NCBI GenBank assembly: GCA_003136555.1
Contig: PLEW01000242.1
Location: forward strand, 6,709-43,831
DNA: 37,123 nucleotides
Direction: 5' to 3'
Origin: Planctomycetota bacterium
GTDB lineage: Bacteria > Planctomycetota > UBA11346
The notes under the pieces: generated by a model
The model's database searches: none
What the model was told of the DNA's origin: nothing
What the model saw: the letters and a program-made list of their open reading frames with translations, nothing else
Shown: positions 8,367-15,704 of the stretch, one piece after another
How the letters are laid out: the number at the start of each line of letters is the position of its first letter
Position numbering within the stretch: the stretch's first letter is position 1
Translations under genes and position numbers: made by a program

Positions 8367-8903
8367 ATGAGCTATTTACCCAAACCGTCGCCAACCCAGG
8401 CGAGTCACCAGGATTCCCCTACCTCTGCCCTGCTCCATATAGGCCCGGAGCACGCTCTGCTCGCCCATGCGGTGGGGACCTGGGACGTCCACTTCACCCA
8501 TTGGCAGGAGCCCGGCGAGCAACCCAAGCAGGCGACCGCCGTCTCGTCCATCGAATCGGTCTACGATGGACGGTTCGTCCGCGAGCATTTCACCAGTGAC
8601 CATCATGGCATTCATTTTGCCGGCACCGGCACCACCGGTTACGACCGCTTGGCGAAGCATTACGTCTCCACCTGGTATGACAACGCAGGCACGGGCATCG
8701 TCATGCTCCTGGGCACGGCCATGCCGAACGGCAAAATGATCACCTATCGGGGTACGAAGATGTGCGCCACCAAGCATATGCCCATCTCCCTACGTCACGT
8801 GCTCGCCTGGGAGAATCCAGATCGCTTCTCCGTCGTCATGCATGCCCGCGATCAAGGCGACGAGCGGGTGGTGATGGAATTGGTCTATAACCGCCGGAAA
8901 TAG
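8367..8903 (+). CDS. DUF1579 family protein
   Basis: A 178-residue soluble protein. After a short N-terminal tail it shows HALLAHAVGTWDVHFTHWQEP, the hallmark G-x-W-x-x opening of the DUF1579 beta-barrel (lipocalin-like), then VSSIESVYDGRFVREHF, GTGTTGYDRLAKHYVSTWYDN, GTAMPNGKMITYRGTK and RFSVVMHARDQGDERVVMELVYNRRK. The family has about 170 residues, so the length is normal. Function is unknown; members are small, possibly ligand-binding barrels. The ATG at 8367 has AGGA about 8 bases upstream and begins just before the conserved region, so the longer upstream frame is not used. It stands alone between a divergent gene and a convergent one. Confidence 0.85.
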   Translation: MSYLPKPSPTQASHQDSPTSALLHIGPEHALLAHAVGTWDVHFTHWQEPGEQPKQATAVSSIESVYDGRFVREHFTSDHHGIHFAGTGTTGYDRLAKHYVSTWYDNAGTGIVMLLGTAMPNGKMITYRGTKMCATKHMPISLRHVLAWENPDRFSVVMHARDQGDERVVMELVYNRRK

Positions 8904-9286
8904 GCTCACGGACCTTGTGATATGGGCATAGCACGGTGCCGTCCCAGGGTCGCTTCGGCTATCGTGAGATGGCAGGGCTGGCCCACCAGTGCAAGCCCTG
9001 GCAGCATCTGCGATCCAGTCTCGACCGCCATGCCTGAGGCCAATCTCCCTATCGAGGACAGGCGGTCGCCCGTCATTCCGGCGCCAGCACGCGAGCTCGC
9101 AGAGCAGCATGCGGCGACGAGGCGCCGGGCATGCATGAGACGCTTGCGCTGCGCGACGGGATGGGATGGGATGGGGATGAGCGCAGGCAGAATACCAGCG
9201 AGCGGGTGGAACCACATGCCCCGGTTCACGCACCTCCACCTCCTGTGAGGCGGATGGAAGCGCGTAGCCGGTTGCAGGGATTCCCT
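8904..9286. other. convergent intergenic region with G-rich tract
   Basis: About 380 bases between two convergent stops. No gene is supported. It holds the G-tract motif listed at 9158-9176. Confidence 0.5.
9158..9176 (+). repeat. potential G-quadruplex, (GGGAT)n
   Basis: GGGATGGGATGGGATGGGG gives four runs of at least three G separated by AT, a textbook intramolecular quadruplex motif on the plus strand. It sits in a convergent intergenic gap, where it could slow polymerase from one side. Formation is inferred from the motif only. Confidence 0.6.
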
Positions 9287-9958
9287 CTAGAACCTGCCGC
9301 CAACCGACACCAAGAGTCCGAAGCCCTGGTTGCGGCGGTTATCGCTGACCGACACCTGGTTAGCGCCGCTATTGTAGTTGTAGGTGGGATCGAAGCGACC
9401 GACCAGGTAGGGGACCTCGACGCCGAGGACCAGCCCGCCGAGGTCAAAGTATGTGCCCAGCCTGACGCCGTACTCGAAGTACTTGTTCCAGTTGTTGCTG
9501 GTCGTGCTCGTGCCATTGTCGCTGACGCTGTAATACGCGCGCCCAATGCCGCCGAAGGGCGTCAATTCCGCATGCCACTGATGGGTGAAGGCATAGCCAT
9601 AGCCCAGGAGCAGATCCGCCGATGGCGTGGTGACATGGGCGTTCTGCGCGCCGTCATTCCACGTCGCGTGATTGACGGCCACGCCGATGCCATAGATGAA
9701 GCCACCGCCATATCCCAGGTGACCGCCGACATACTGGAGTTCGGCCCGTTCGTTATGCTCGGAATCGCGTCCCTCGTTCGAGGATGTCGAGGTGGTGGTG
9801 ACGTCGCTGCCACCCGTGACGGTGGTGGATGATGCGCCCTTGAAATCGTTCGAGAGGATGCCTGCGCTCAGACGCAGATCGGAGACATCCAAATCAGCGG
9901 CATGCAGGGATGAGAGGGCGATGGACAGCAGTGCTGCCGTTGAGGCGATAAGGCGCAT
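9287..9958 (-). CDS. outer-membrane beta-barrel protein
   Basis: A 223-residue protein with a clean signal peptide (MRLIASTAALLSIALSSLHAAD, cut near residue 22). The mature protein is built of alternating short amphipathic strands rich in Gly, Tyr and aromatics (LGYGGGFIYGIGVAVNH, LLLGYGYAFTHQWHAELTP, FEYGVRLGTYFDLGGLVLG). It ends SVGGRF, with the terminal Phe that marks Bam-assembled barrels. A Ser/Thr-rich loop sits at about 42-65. Strand count suggests eight to ten strands, as in small OmpA/OmpW-type barrels, but I cannot assign a family or substrate. AGGA seven bases before the ATG at 9958 picks the start. It is downstream of the DedA gene on the same strand but over 400 bases away. Confidence 0.75.
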   Translation of the reverse strand: MRLIASTAALLSIALSSLHAADLDVSDLRLSAGILSNDFKGASSTTVTGGSDVTTTSTSSNEGRDSEHNERAELQYVGGHLGYGGGFIYGIGVAVNHATWNDGAQNAHVTTPSADLLLGYGYAFTHQWHAELTPFGGIGRAYYSVSDNGTSTTSNNWNKYFEYGVRLGTYFDLGGLVLGVEVPYLVGRFDPTYNYNSGANQVSVSDNRRNQGFGLLVSVGGRF

Positions 9959-10390
9959 GGAGTATCCTGGGGTTGTGGAGATGGTGTCTGGACGGAGACA
10001 ACAATTGGCCTGCCGTCCCTGGCACTTGCCGTGCCAATCACCGTCAGCTTCGGGCGGTGCTGGCTTTGCTGGACGCGGAATGCGTGCTTGAGCCCGCATG
10101 CCCTCCGCTAGAGGCCGCTGCTAACCACCTATGCCGCGATCACCCGACACCCTGAACGGTCGTCGCCCGGCGGACATCTCGTAAGCGGACCGCAGGAGAC
10201 GATCCTGCGGCGGCATGACGTTCACCCACGTTCCGGCGCTGCCTCCGGCATTCCGCTCAGCGCTCCTGCGGCCCATCAGGCCCTGTCCATGGCCTTCCCG
10301 CACGCCTGCCGATGACCCCTGAGCGGTTCCCGATCCGCTGTCCCCTCATGCGGAACTGGCCTCTGCATGCGATGCGGATGAAGACGGAAT
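9959..10390. other. intergenic region with one hairpin
   Basis: About 430 bases between the DedA gene and the outer-membrane protein gene. No gene is supported. It holds the hairpin at 10190-10210 and should hold the promoter for the barrel gene. Confidence 0.45.
10190..10210 (-). terminator. hairpin downstream of dedA-like gene
   Basis: CCGCAGGA and TCCTGCGG form a perfect 8-bp stem with the 5-base loop GACGA, about 180 bases past the dedA-like stop. No T-run follows on either strand, so it is a possible factor-assisted terminator, a processing site or a dyad operator. Confidence 0.35.
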
Positions 10391-11017
10391 TCAGTCGCTC
10401 TGCGACTTGGCCGCCGCTTCGGCGCGACGACGCGCACGACGTCGCCACGCCATCGCCACCAGGACCATGGCGGTGATCACCCCGAGCAGAGTCCATCCCG
10501 CATCGCCGGCGTAGTCGATCACCGCGTGATAGCTCTCGGCGCTCACATAGCCGAGCAGGGTGAAGCCGGTTCCCCAGGTCACGCCGCCGATTACATTCCA
10601 GAGCACGAACCGGCGATAGGGGATGCACGCCGCGCCAGCGGCAGACGGAATTGCTGCGCGCAGGAATGCGGAGAATCGCCCGAAGAATACTGCCGCTGCC
10701 CCATGGCGGTTGAGGGCATCCTGGACCGCCATCCAGCGCTTGCCGAACTTGCGCATGAGGAACGCACCGCCGAAACGCTCGCCCAGCGCATAGCCGATGG
10801 AATCGCCGATGGTCGCACCCAGCACCGCCGCCGGGATCGCCTGCCAGAGATGAACCGTACCACGCGAGCACAGCACCCCCCCGAGGATCACGGCGATCTC
10901 AGCAGGGAAGATGAAGCCGATGAAGAGCGAGCATTCCGCCAGCGCCAGTCCGAAGACCAGGCCTGCGACCCACCAGCCGGACAGCGCGAAGACCAGGCTG
11001 ATGACGTGCGCTTCCAT
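10391..11017 (-). CDS. DedA family inner-membrane protein
   Basis: A 208-residue integral membrane protein. It opens with WWVAGLVFGLALAECSLFIGFIFPAEIAVILGGVL, containing the acidic residue and F-P re-entrant hairpin typical of DedA (SNARE-associated/VTT) proteins. It then has IGYALGERFGG and FFGRFSAFLRAAIPSAAGAACIPYRRFVLWNVIGGVTWG, the conserved G-R-F-x-x-x-x-R and P motif. Four to five membrane segments and a basic C-terminus (WRRRARRRAEAAAK) follow. DedA proteins act as phospholipid or undecaprenyl-phosphate flippases and are needed for envelope homeostasis and drug resistance. The length is normal for the family. The ribosome-binding site is weak (GAGC just before the ATG), but the start matches family N-termini. 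Confidence 0.9.
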   Translation of the reverse strand: MEAHVISLVFALSGWWVAGLVFGLALAECSLFIGFIFPAEIAVILGGVLCSRGTVHLWQAIPAAVLGATIGDSIGYALGERFGGAFLMRKFGKRWMAVQDALNRHGAAAVFFGRFSAFLRAAIPSAAGAACIPYRRFVLWNVIGGVTWGTGFTLLGYVSAESYHAVIDYAGDAGWTLLGVITAMVLVAMAWRRRARRRAEAAAKSQSD

Positions 11018-11133
11018 GCTCGATGGTGGCCTGGATGGCAGGGGAGTCCAGAGGGTGGCGAATGGCGCTCGACAGGCATCCCATAATCAGGGTCGAGGAG
11101 CGCCAGTTCGGGAGGCACGTGCGTGCGCAGAGT

Positions 11134-11586
11134 CTAAGGGAACGTCCATTCAAGGCCGAATGCGGCATCGACATGGCCGTAACCGGTATGCATGGGGATC
11201 TGACCGGTGGGATCCGGCGTCATCGCCGTGGGATTAGCCGTATAGGGGAATTGGAGCCCGAAACGGAGCGCATCGGTAACCTCGAGGTCGATACCTATCC
11301 TGAACCCATATTCGATGTCGCGGTAGCGCGCGTAATAGGGGTTGCTGGAAAGTCCCTCGAAATGATACGGTCCCGTCCCCGAGAATGGATGCAGTCCCAG
11401 GAGCAAATGACCGCCGAAGCGGTAGCTCAGCGGCACGGATTGGGGAGTGGGCGTGGATCCGAGCGAGGAGAGATCGACGAAGCGCTTGTCCACAGCAGCC
11501 GGATCCGCCACGCTCGTATCCGCGCACCAGCACCAGGATGCCGCGATTCCGAGGAGAGACATGCATGGGTAGAGACGTCTGAACAT
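11134..11586 (-). CDS. small secreted protein, probable beta-rich
   Basis: A 150-residue protein with a signal peptide (MFRRLYPCMSLLGIAASWCWCADTS). The mature part has glycine/aromatic strands: LSYRFGGHLLLGLHPFSG, DIEYGFRIGIDLEVTDALRFGLQFPY, and GYGHVDAAFGLEWTFP at the end. The alternation suggests a partial or small beta-barrel, but the terminal residue is Pro after Phe, unlike a standard Bam signal. The start at 11586 is chosen because the longer frame would put 62 non-signal residues before the signal peptide. GGGA lies seven bases upstream. The family is not recognised. It is transcribed towards the DedA gene and divergent from the DUF4003-like gene. Confidence 0.6.
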   Translation of the reverse strand: MFRRLYPCMSLLGIAASWCWCADTSVADPAAVDKRFVDLSSLGSTPTPQSVPLSYRFGGHLLLGLHPFSGTGPYHFEGLSSNPYYARYRDIEYGFRIGIDLEVTDALRFGLQFPYTANPTAMTPDPTGQIPMHTGYGHVDAAFGLEWTFP

Positions 11587-12267
11587 GGGAATCCCGTGAT
11601 TGCTCTGGCGACCTTGAAGCTGCGTGCTTTGGAGCGCAAGCGATAGCGCATCGACGAACCGGCATCTCATCATCCGGGCCCTGAACGCTACTTCCCCCTG
11701 CACAGCAGGATCGGCACGCTTTGGCACCAGGGTCAATCGCCACCAGCTGGCATCAACCCGCCCTGCCGTCATCGGTGCTCCGACGATGACAAAGCGTGAT
11801 CATCATCGATGATCGCTGCATAGCCATTGCGGACTCGGTCACGTTCATCGTGTACTCGGACATGCGGAGAACGGGTGGCCAGGGCAGCGACAGTAGCGAT
11901 GGCAGCAATCGCTGTCGAAATGGACCACGTAGGCCGCCGCCCAGGCCTGCAAAGTCGATTCTCAGATGCGTGGATTGCATGCAGAATGCATGCCCCGGGA
12001 ACGGATGACTCCGGCTGAACCGATCCCGACCATGCCTGCAATGACCCCACATGCCTGCGGACTGCAAATGGACCACCGACCTGCACGGACCTGCCGCCCT
12101 CTCCGATTGGCATATCTGCCGCTTCTCCCTGGTGTGCTCGCTGGGCTGCGATGGGGCGCCGATCTCTCCTCCACGACTCAAGACGACACACCCCAACGAC
12201 TCCTGGCCCACGTTGGGCGCAAGCATAACCGCGTCCGTTCCGACCATCAAACCCCCGCGGAGGCGCC
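11587..12267. other. divergent intergenic region
   Basis: About 680 bases between divergent starts. Open frames exist on both strands, but none has a good ribosome-binding site or recognisable product. A 7-3-7 inverted repeat lies at 11798-11814. Confidence 0.45.
11798..11814. promoter_or_regulatory. inverted repeat, possible operator
   Basis: GATCATC-ATC-GATGATC is a perfect 7-3-7 dyad about 210 bases upstream of the minus-strand gene start at 11586. ATC-rich words are common in this DNA, so chance is possible. Confidence 0.25.
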
Positions 12268-13320
12268 ATGAACATCACCATACCCCCTCTCGTCAGTCCC
12301 CTCGCTCGCTACCGGGACATCATCGCATCGCTGTGCGCCGGCCAGGCATCACCCGAGGACCACCTGTGGATGCGCTTCGCGGCACAGGCTGCGGTTCTGT
12401 GCCCCGAAACGTCCGATCAGCTGGCCTGGCGCATCCGCCATATCGCAGAAATCCTGCACAAACGCACGTCATGGTTCGCCCACCTCAGCCCTTCGGCCCG
12501 GTTCCTGGTTGCAGCCCTGCTCATCCAGCACCATGTGCCCGTTGGCACCTTCCATGCCGAGCACGATCGCACCCAAGATATGTTCCGGGATGTCGGGCTG
12601 CCTCACGGGGGCTTCACCAGCACGATCGCCGTGCTCATCCTGCACATCTCATCCTCACATCAGCCCATCAGCCTTCTCGAGGCTGAACGCCTCAAGGCCA
12701 TCTATAATCGGATGAAGTCGCTGCATTGGTGGCTGACCGGCCCGGGCGACGTGCCTATCTGCGCCGCCTTGGCGCAATGCCCCGGATCGGCCGAGGAGCT
12801 CGTCGGCCGTGCAGATCAGCTCTACCGGCAGCTGCACGCACATGACCTGGGGACCGGAAGCAGCCTGCATACCGTCGCCCACCTCCTGCTGGTGACCGGT
12901 CTGCCGCCCGACTCCGCCATCACGCGCCTGCGCAGCCTGGCGAGATGCCTGTCCGATCGCCAGGGAGTCCTGCACGATGGAGATCTGCAGGCGCTCGTCG
13001 TCCTGACGATGCTCGATCATCCGACCACCATGACGATCACCCGCCTCATCGGGGTGCGCGGAGAACTGGACCTTCTTCAGCCGCAGTACCGTGGCATGGC
13101 GAACCTGATGATCGCCGCCGATCTGGCCTTCCTCGATCTGATCCGCTCTGTCGAGGATGCACCTGACGCCCCGAATGCCCGTCAGGCACAAGAGATGCTG
13201 TCCCGCATCCATGCCTTCCACATCACTACGGCGGTGCTGGCTACCCAGGTCGATGCGCATCGTCTCATGCAGCCAACTGCGGATGCATCAGGCGGGTGGC
13301 CGGTCCCCTACGGCTGGTGA
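12268..13320 (+). CDS. DUF4003-like helical protein
   Basis: A 350-residue, all-helical soluble protein without a signal peptide. It is organised as repeated helix pairs: the region HLSPSARFLVAALLIQHHVP, then FTSTIAVLILHI, then AERLKAIYNRMKSLHWWLTGPGDVPICAALAQ, then SAEELVGRADQLYRQLHAHDLGTGSSLHTVAHLLL and GDLQALVVLTMLD. The order (residual catalytic-free helical repeats with a K-x-x-H-x-x-L-T step) resembles DUF4003, which I know mainly from Bacillota and whose role is unknown. The assignment is from memory of the pattern and is moderate. GGAGG four bases before the ATG is an excellent start signal. It heads a plus-strand cluster with DUF2383, DUF3185 and DUF3309 genes, about 130 bases apart from the next gene. 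Confidence 0.6.
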   Translation: MNITIPPLVSPLARYRDIIASLCAGQASPEDHLWMRFAAQAAVLCPETSDQLAWRIRHIAEILHKRTSWFAHLSPSARFLVAALLIQHHVPVGTFHAEHDRTQDMFRDVGLPHGGFTSTIAVLILHISSSHQPISLLEAERLKAIYNRMKSLHWWLTGPGDVPICAALAQCPGSAEELVGRADQLYRQLHAHDLGTGSSLHTVAHLLLVTGLPPDSAITRLRSLARCLSDRQGVLHDGDLQALVVLTMLDHPTTMTITRLIGVRGELDLLQPQYRGMANLMIAADLAFLDLIRSVEDAPDAPNARQAQEMLSRIHAFHITTAVLATQVDAHRLMQPTADASGGWPVPYGW

Positions 13321-13450
13321 TCCCAGGAATTCGCCGGGACATGGTCACGGCCTTGGCTCGATTCCTGCTCACGTCATGCAGGCGGCGGGGATGCCCGCAG
13401 TGCCCGATGACTCACGGTTCAAAGCGATCGCTTTTCACCAAAGGCACACC

Positions 13451-13927
13451 ATGGATACGCTCGCCGAAAGCGCCTCATCAGTGAATCGGCTCAATTACCT
13501 GCTGCGTACCGAACTCGCCGCGGTCGACAGCTATGATCGCGCCGCCGTTATACTCGGCGATGTCACCATCCCCGAGCTGGGCGAGAACCGGGACTGCCAT
13601 TTCTGCCGCGCTCAAAGGCTCACCGAGTCGGTCACGGCCATGGATGGTGCGCCAACCGTCAGCGCCGGCGCCTGGGGTGGTCTCGAGACTGCTGCGACCG
13701 CGGGGGCAAAGGCCCCCAGCCGAGCTGACATCATCGCCATCGTGACCACTGGCGAGGACCGCTGCCTCGCTGATTACCGCTCCATGCTCATGACTGCTGA
13801 CGATCGAGTGCGGTCCATCATTGCCCGCGATCTCCTGCCCGCGCAGGAGCGTGCCCACCGCCGCATCAGGCAGCTTTCCGTCGCCGCCATCCCCTCCGCA
13901 CCCATCGATCCGGACTTCGCCCACTGA
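13451..13927 (+). CDS. DUF2383 four-helix-bundle protein
   Basis: A 158-residue cytosolic protein. The N-terminal helix LNYLLRTELAAVDSYDRAA (about residues 13-32) with its Glu and Asp, and further helices ENRDCHFCRAQRLTESVTAM, ADIIAIVTTGEDRCLADYRSML and DLLPAQERAHRRIRQL, fit the ferritin-like DUF2383 (PA2169-type) bundle. Members are associated with general stress; whether they bind metal is not settled. This one carries Cys-x-x-Cys (CHFC) in helix 2 and a Gly/Ala-rich loop at about 69-88 that lengthens the usual helix 2-3 connection. AAAGG six bases upstream supports the start at 13451. It is followed within 30 bases by the DUF3185 gene, so an operon is likely. Confidence 0.7.
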   Translation: MDTLAESASSVNRLNYLLRTELAAVDSYDRAAVILGDVTIPELGENRDCHFCRAQRLTESVTAMDGAPTVSAGAWGGLETAATAGAKAPSRADIIAIVTTGEDRCLADYRSMLMTADDRVRSIIARDLLPAQERAHRRIRQLSVAAIPSAPIDPDFAH

Positions 13928-13954
13928 TCGCCACAGCCTTGAAAGGATCTGGCC

Positions 13955-14158
13955 ATGAACACCCTGTTCGCATTCGCATTGATTATCGCCGGAGTCATCC
14001 TCCTGATGCTCGGCTTCGACTCGTCGGATTCCATCCAGAACTCCGTATCCAAGGTCTTCACCGGCCATAGCACCAGCCGCACCACCTGGCTGGTCATCGG
14101 CGGTGCTGCGTGCCTGATGGTCGCCCTTGTCGGCGGATTCCGCGGAAAGCGGACGTGA
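13955..14158 (+). CDS. DUF3185 small membrane protein
   Basis: A 67-residue inner-membrane protein with two helices: LFAFALIIAGVILLMLGFD and TWLVIGGAACLMVALVGG. The connecting stretch SSDSIQNSVSKVFTGHSTSRT carries the conserved S-D-S-x-x-x-S-x-S-x-x-F-T-G of DUF3185 (compare the K-x-W or T-x-W-L opening of helix 2). Function is unknown; it is often found among stress and envelope genes. AAAGGA eight bases upstream marks the start. It lies 27 bases after the DUF2383 gene. Confidence 0.85.
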   Translation: MNTLFAFALIIAGVILLMLGFDSSDSIQNSVSKVFTGHSTSRTTWLVIGGAACLMVALVGGFRGKRT

Positions 14159-14165
14159 AACCGCC

Positions 14166-14306
14166 ATGCTCAGAGCCATCCTCCTCATCGTCCTGATCCT
14201 CATGCTCTTCGGAGCCCTCCCCGTCTGGCCTCATAGCCACACCTGGGGCTATGCTCCTTCAGGCGGCATCGTCCTGGTCGCCATCATCGTCCTCATCCTG
14301 GTTTGA
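14166..14306 (+). CDS. DUF3309 small membrane protein
   Basis: A 46-residue protein too short for most gene finders: helix MLRAILLIVLILMLFGALP, the motif VWPHSHTWGYAPSGG, then helix IVLVAIIVLILV. The W-x-H-S-x-x-W-G-Y-x-P-S-G-G core is diagnostic for DUF3309, a tiny two-helix membrane family of unknown function that is frequently stress induced. It begins 7 bases after the DUF3185 stop, so it is probably translated by coupling; its own ribosome-binding site is weak. Confidence 0.9.
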   Translation: MLRAILLIVLILMLFGALPVWPHSHTWGYAPSGGIVLVAIIVLILV

Positions 14307-14347
14307 CGGTGGAGCGAATAGAGACCACCGCTGCCAGCCGTGGTCTC
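14307..14347 (+). terminator. overlapping hairpins after the DUF3309 gene
   Basis: Directly after the stop, CGGTGG (14307-14312) can pair with CCACCG (14325-14330), and GAGACCAC (14321-14328) can pair with GTGGTCTC (14340-14347). The two stems share bases and exclude each other. No T-run follows. Most simply this is a terminator for the plus-strand cluster; the rest of the gap up to 14598 holds nothing recognised. Confidence 0.4.
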
Positions 14348-14597
14348 ATCGTCATCCCGCTCGATCGCTGCAAGGAAGTCTCCGGCCTGGAGGACGATGC
14401 GGCGCAGGCCGGGCTCCTTCAGGCGGTTCGCCGCCCATGCAGCTGGAGATCGCCGTCCGCCATGGGCCGGAAATCCCGGTGTGCGGGCGGGCTGCCCAGC
14501 GCATAGACGAGGGATGACGGGCCATGAGGCAATGTCAGGCATAGCTCCGGCATCATGAACTCGCCGATCGTCGTCCCGCATCGGAACTCTCTGTGGC

Positions 14598-15239
14598 CTA
14601 CGGCGGTGTCTCATCGGATAGCAGCGCGGCGCTGACTGCCTTGCTCTTCGCCGAGACATCAATCAGGACGCTGCGCAATTCCGATTCGTTTTCCAGCAAT
14701 TGGCCGATGATCGGATCGGCTGCCCGTATGGCAGGCAGAGAAAGTGCGCCATCCAGGGATTTGATCAGCGCATTCAATTGCGCCTGATAGTCCACCACCG
14801 TTATGGCCAGCGCCTGCTTGCACAGGAGGAGCGACTCCATCGCCATCCTGAGGTCCCCGTCGTGCTGATTGCAAGTGCGACGCTGGTTTCGCAGTGTGCG
14901 CATGGCTGCGGGGCGAACCAAGTCATCCAGTCGCCGCTGTCCGGCATCGACTGTCGCCTGGAACCCGCCATCGATATGCGCGAGCGCGCTGGCAAGATGG
15001 TCCACGTCGGCATGAAGCACAAGGTGTATCCCTTTCAAGTCGGCGCCACCCTGGGCATCGCGTAGCATCCTCATGGCCTGTCCAACCTGATTGAGGTCCT
15101 GCTCCGCCACCCCTGAGTCAACAGCTGCGGGAAGCGGAGCGGCCCTGCTTGCACTGCTTGCCGGCTGCCCGGCGCAGCCGGCAGCGACGGCGATGCCTAC
15201 GGCGATCACCCACGACCACCCTGACCGATCAAGGCGCAT
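14598..15239 (-). CDS. lipoprotein, helical (paralogue A)
   Basis: A 213-residue lipoprotein: hydrophobic core WVIAVGIAVAAGC, with the lipidated Cys at residue 22. The mature part is almost entirely helical: LNQVGQAMRMLRDAQGGADLKGI, HLASALAHIDGGF, LRMAMESLLLCKQALAITV, YQAQLNALIKSLDGAL, PIIGQLLENESELRSVLIDVSAKSKAVSAALL. It is clearly homologous over its whole length to the lipoprotein at 17958-18587 (shared LxQV, RDA-x-x-x-ADLK, I-x-P-x-x-x-x-L-x-x-x-E, VL-x-D-[IV]S and AV-x-ALL). I do not recognise the family. GGAGG four bases before the ATG is strong. Its start overlaps the stop of the small ORF upstream by 11 bases, so it is probably translationally coupled. A role as a periplasmic coiled-coil or spacer protein is a guess. 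Confidence 0.75.
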   Translation of the reverse strand: MRLDRSGWSWVIAVGIAVAAGCAGQPASSASRAAPLPAAVDSGVAEQDLNQVGQAMRMLRDAQGGADLKGIHLVLHADVDHLASALAHIDGGFQATVDAGQRRLDDLVRPAAMRTLRNQRRTCNQHDGDLRMAMESLLLCKQALAITVVDYQAQLNALIKSLDGALSLPAIRAADPIIGQLLENESELRSVLIDVSAKSKAVSAALLSDETPP

Positions 15240-15411
15240 CGGGCCTCCGCGCCTTTGTGGTCAGATCGAAGGCAATGGACGACCTGGCGGCTTGCTGCAG
15301 GACACATTCCCCGCCGTCACCCTCGCGAGGAGATGGACGAGGCCCACTCCAGGCTTTGCACGCCATCCGCAGGGCGAAGCCCATTGCGACCAGACAGATG
15401 ATTTCACCCAT
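15229..15411 (-). CDS. possible 60-residue membrane protein, perhaps 3' part of a frameshifted gene
   Basis: The ATG at 15411 has GAGG five bases upstream and opens a frame with one hydrophobic helix (MGEIICLVAMGFALRMACKAW) and a hydrophilic tail. Its stop overlaps the first 11 bases of lipoprotein gene A, the layout of a coupled operon. Immediately upstream, a different frame (15608 or 15548 down to the A-run at 15441-15446) reads like a protein start (MRISWYSAGAPATGAAFILM, one more helix), and in that frame the tract is exactly A-AAA-AAG. A -1 shift there would join the two into one protein of about 107-127 residues with two helices. So this is either a short stand-alone gene or the second half of a frameshifted or recoded one. 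No homologue is recognised. Confidence 0.4.
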   Translation of the reverse strand: MGEIICLVAMGFALRMACKAWSGPRPSPREGDGGECVLQQAARSSIAFDLTTKARRPDAP

Positions 15412-15704
15412 GGAGACCTCGACAGGGATCGGTGTGGCGCCTTTTTTGCGAAACCGGGAAGACCCTCGACAGCATCGGCCCTCACAGCCATCAGGATGAA
15501 GGCAGCACCTGTTGCCGGAGCACCTGCGGAATACCAGCTGATCCTCATCTGCAGAATGCCTTGCGACGGCGACGGTCCGGTGCCAGCCACCAGGATCATG
15601 ACGTCCATAGCGTCCGATAGCGTCGGTCAGGCAGGCAGTGAACATCCCGGACGCCGACGCTCCAGGCCATCGCGCAGACCGCCCTGGGCAAGGCGGATGA
15701 GCTA

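Noticed and set aside
7921..8394. A 157-codon minus-strand frame in the gap before the DUF1579 gene
   Set aside because: Trp/Cys/Arg/Ser-rich with no domain, overlaps the DUF1579 start, and has no ribosome-binding site.
11753..12281. Two overlapping minus-strand frames of 165-170 codons in the divergent gap
   Set aside because: No start signal and no recognisable fold. One contains a short hydrophobic run, but composition varies along its length as in non-coding DNA.
14249..14662. A 137-codon minus-strand frame overlapping the DUF3309 gene
   Set aside because: It runs opposite the diagnostic DUF3309 motif and into the lipoprotein A gene in another frame; Arg/Pro/Ala-rich and without a start signal.
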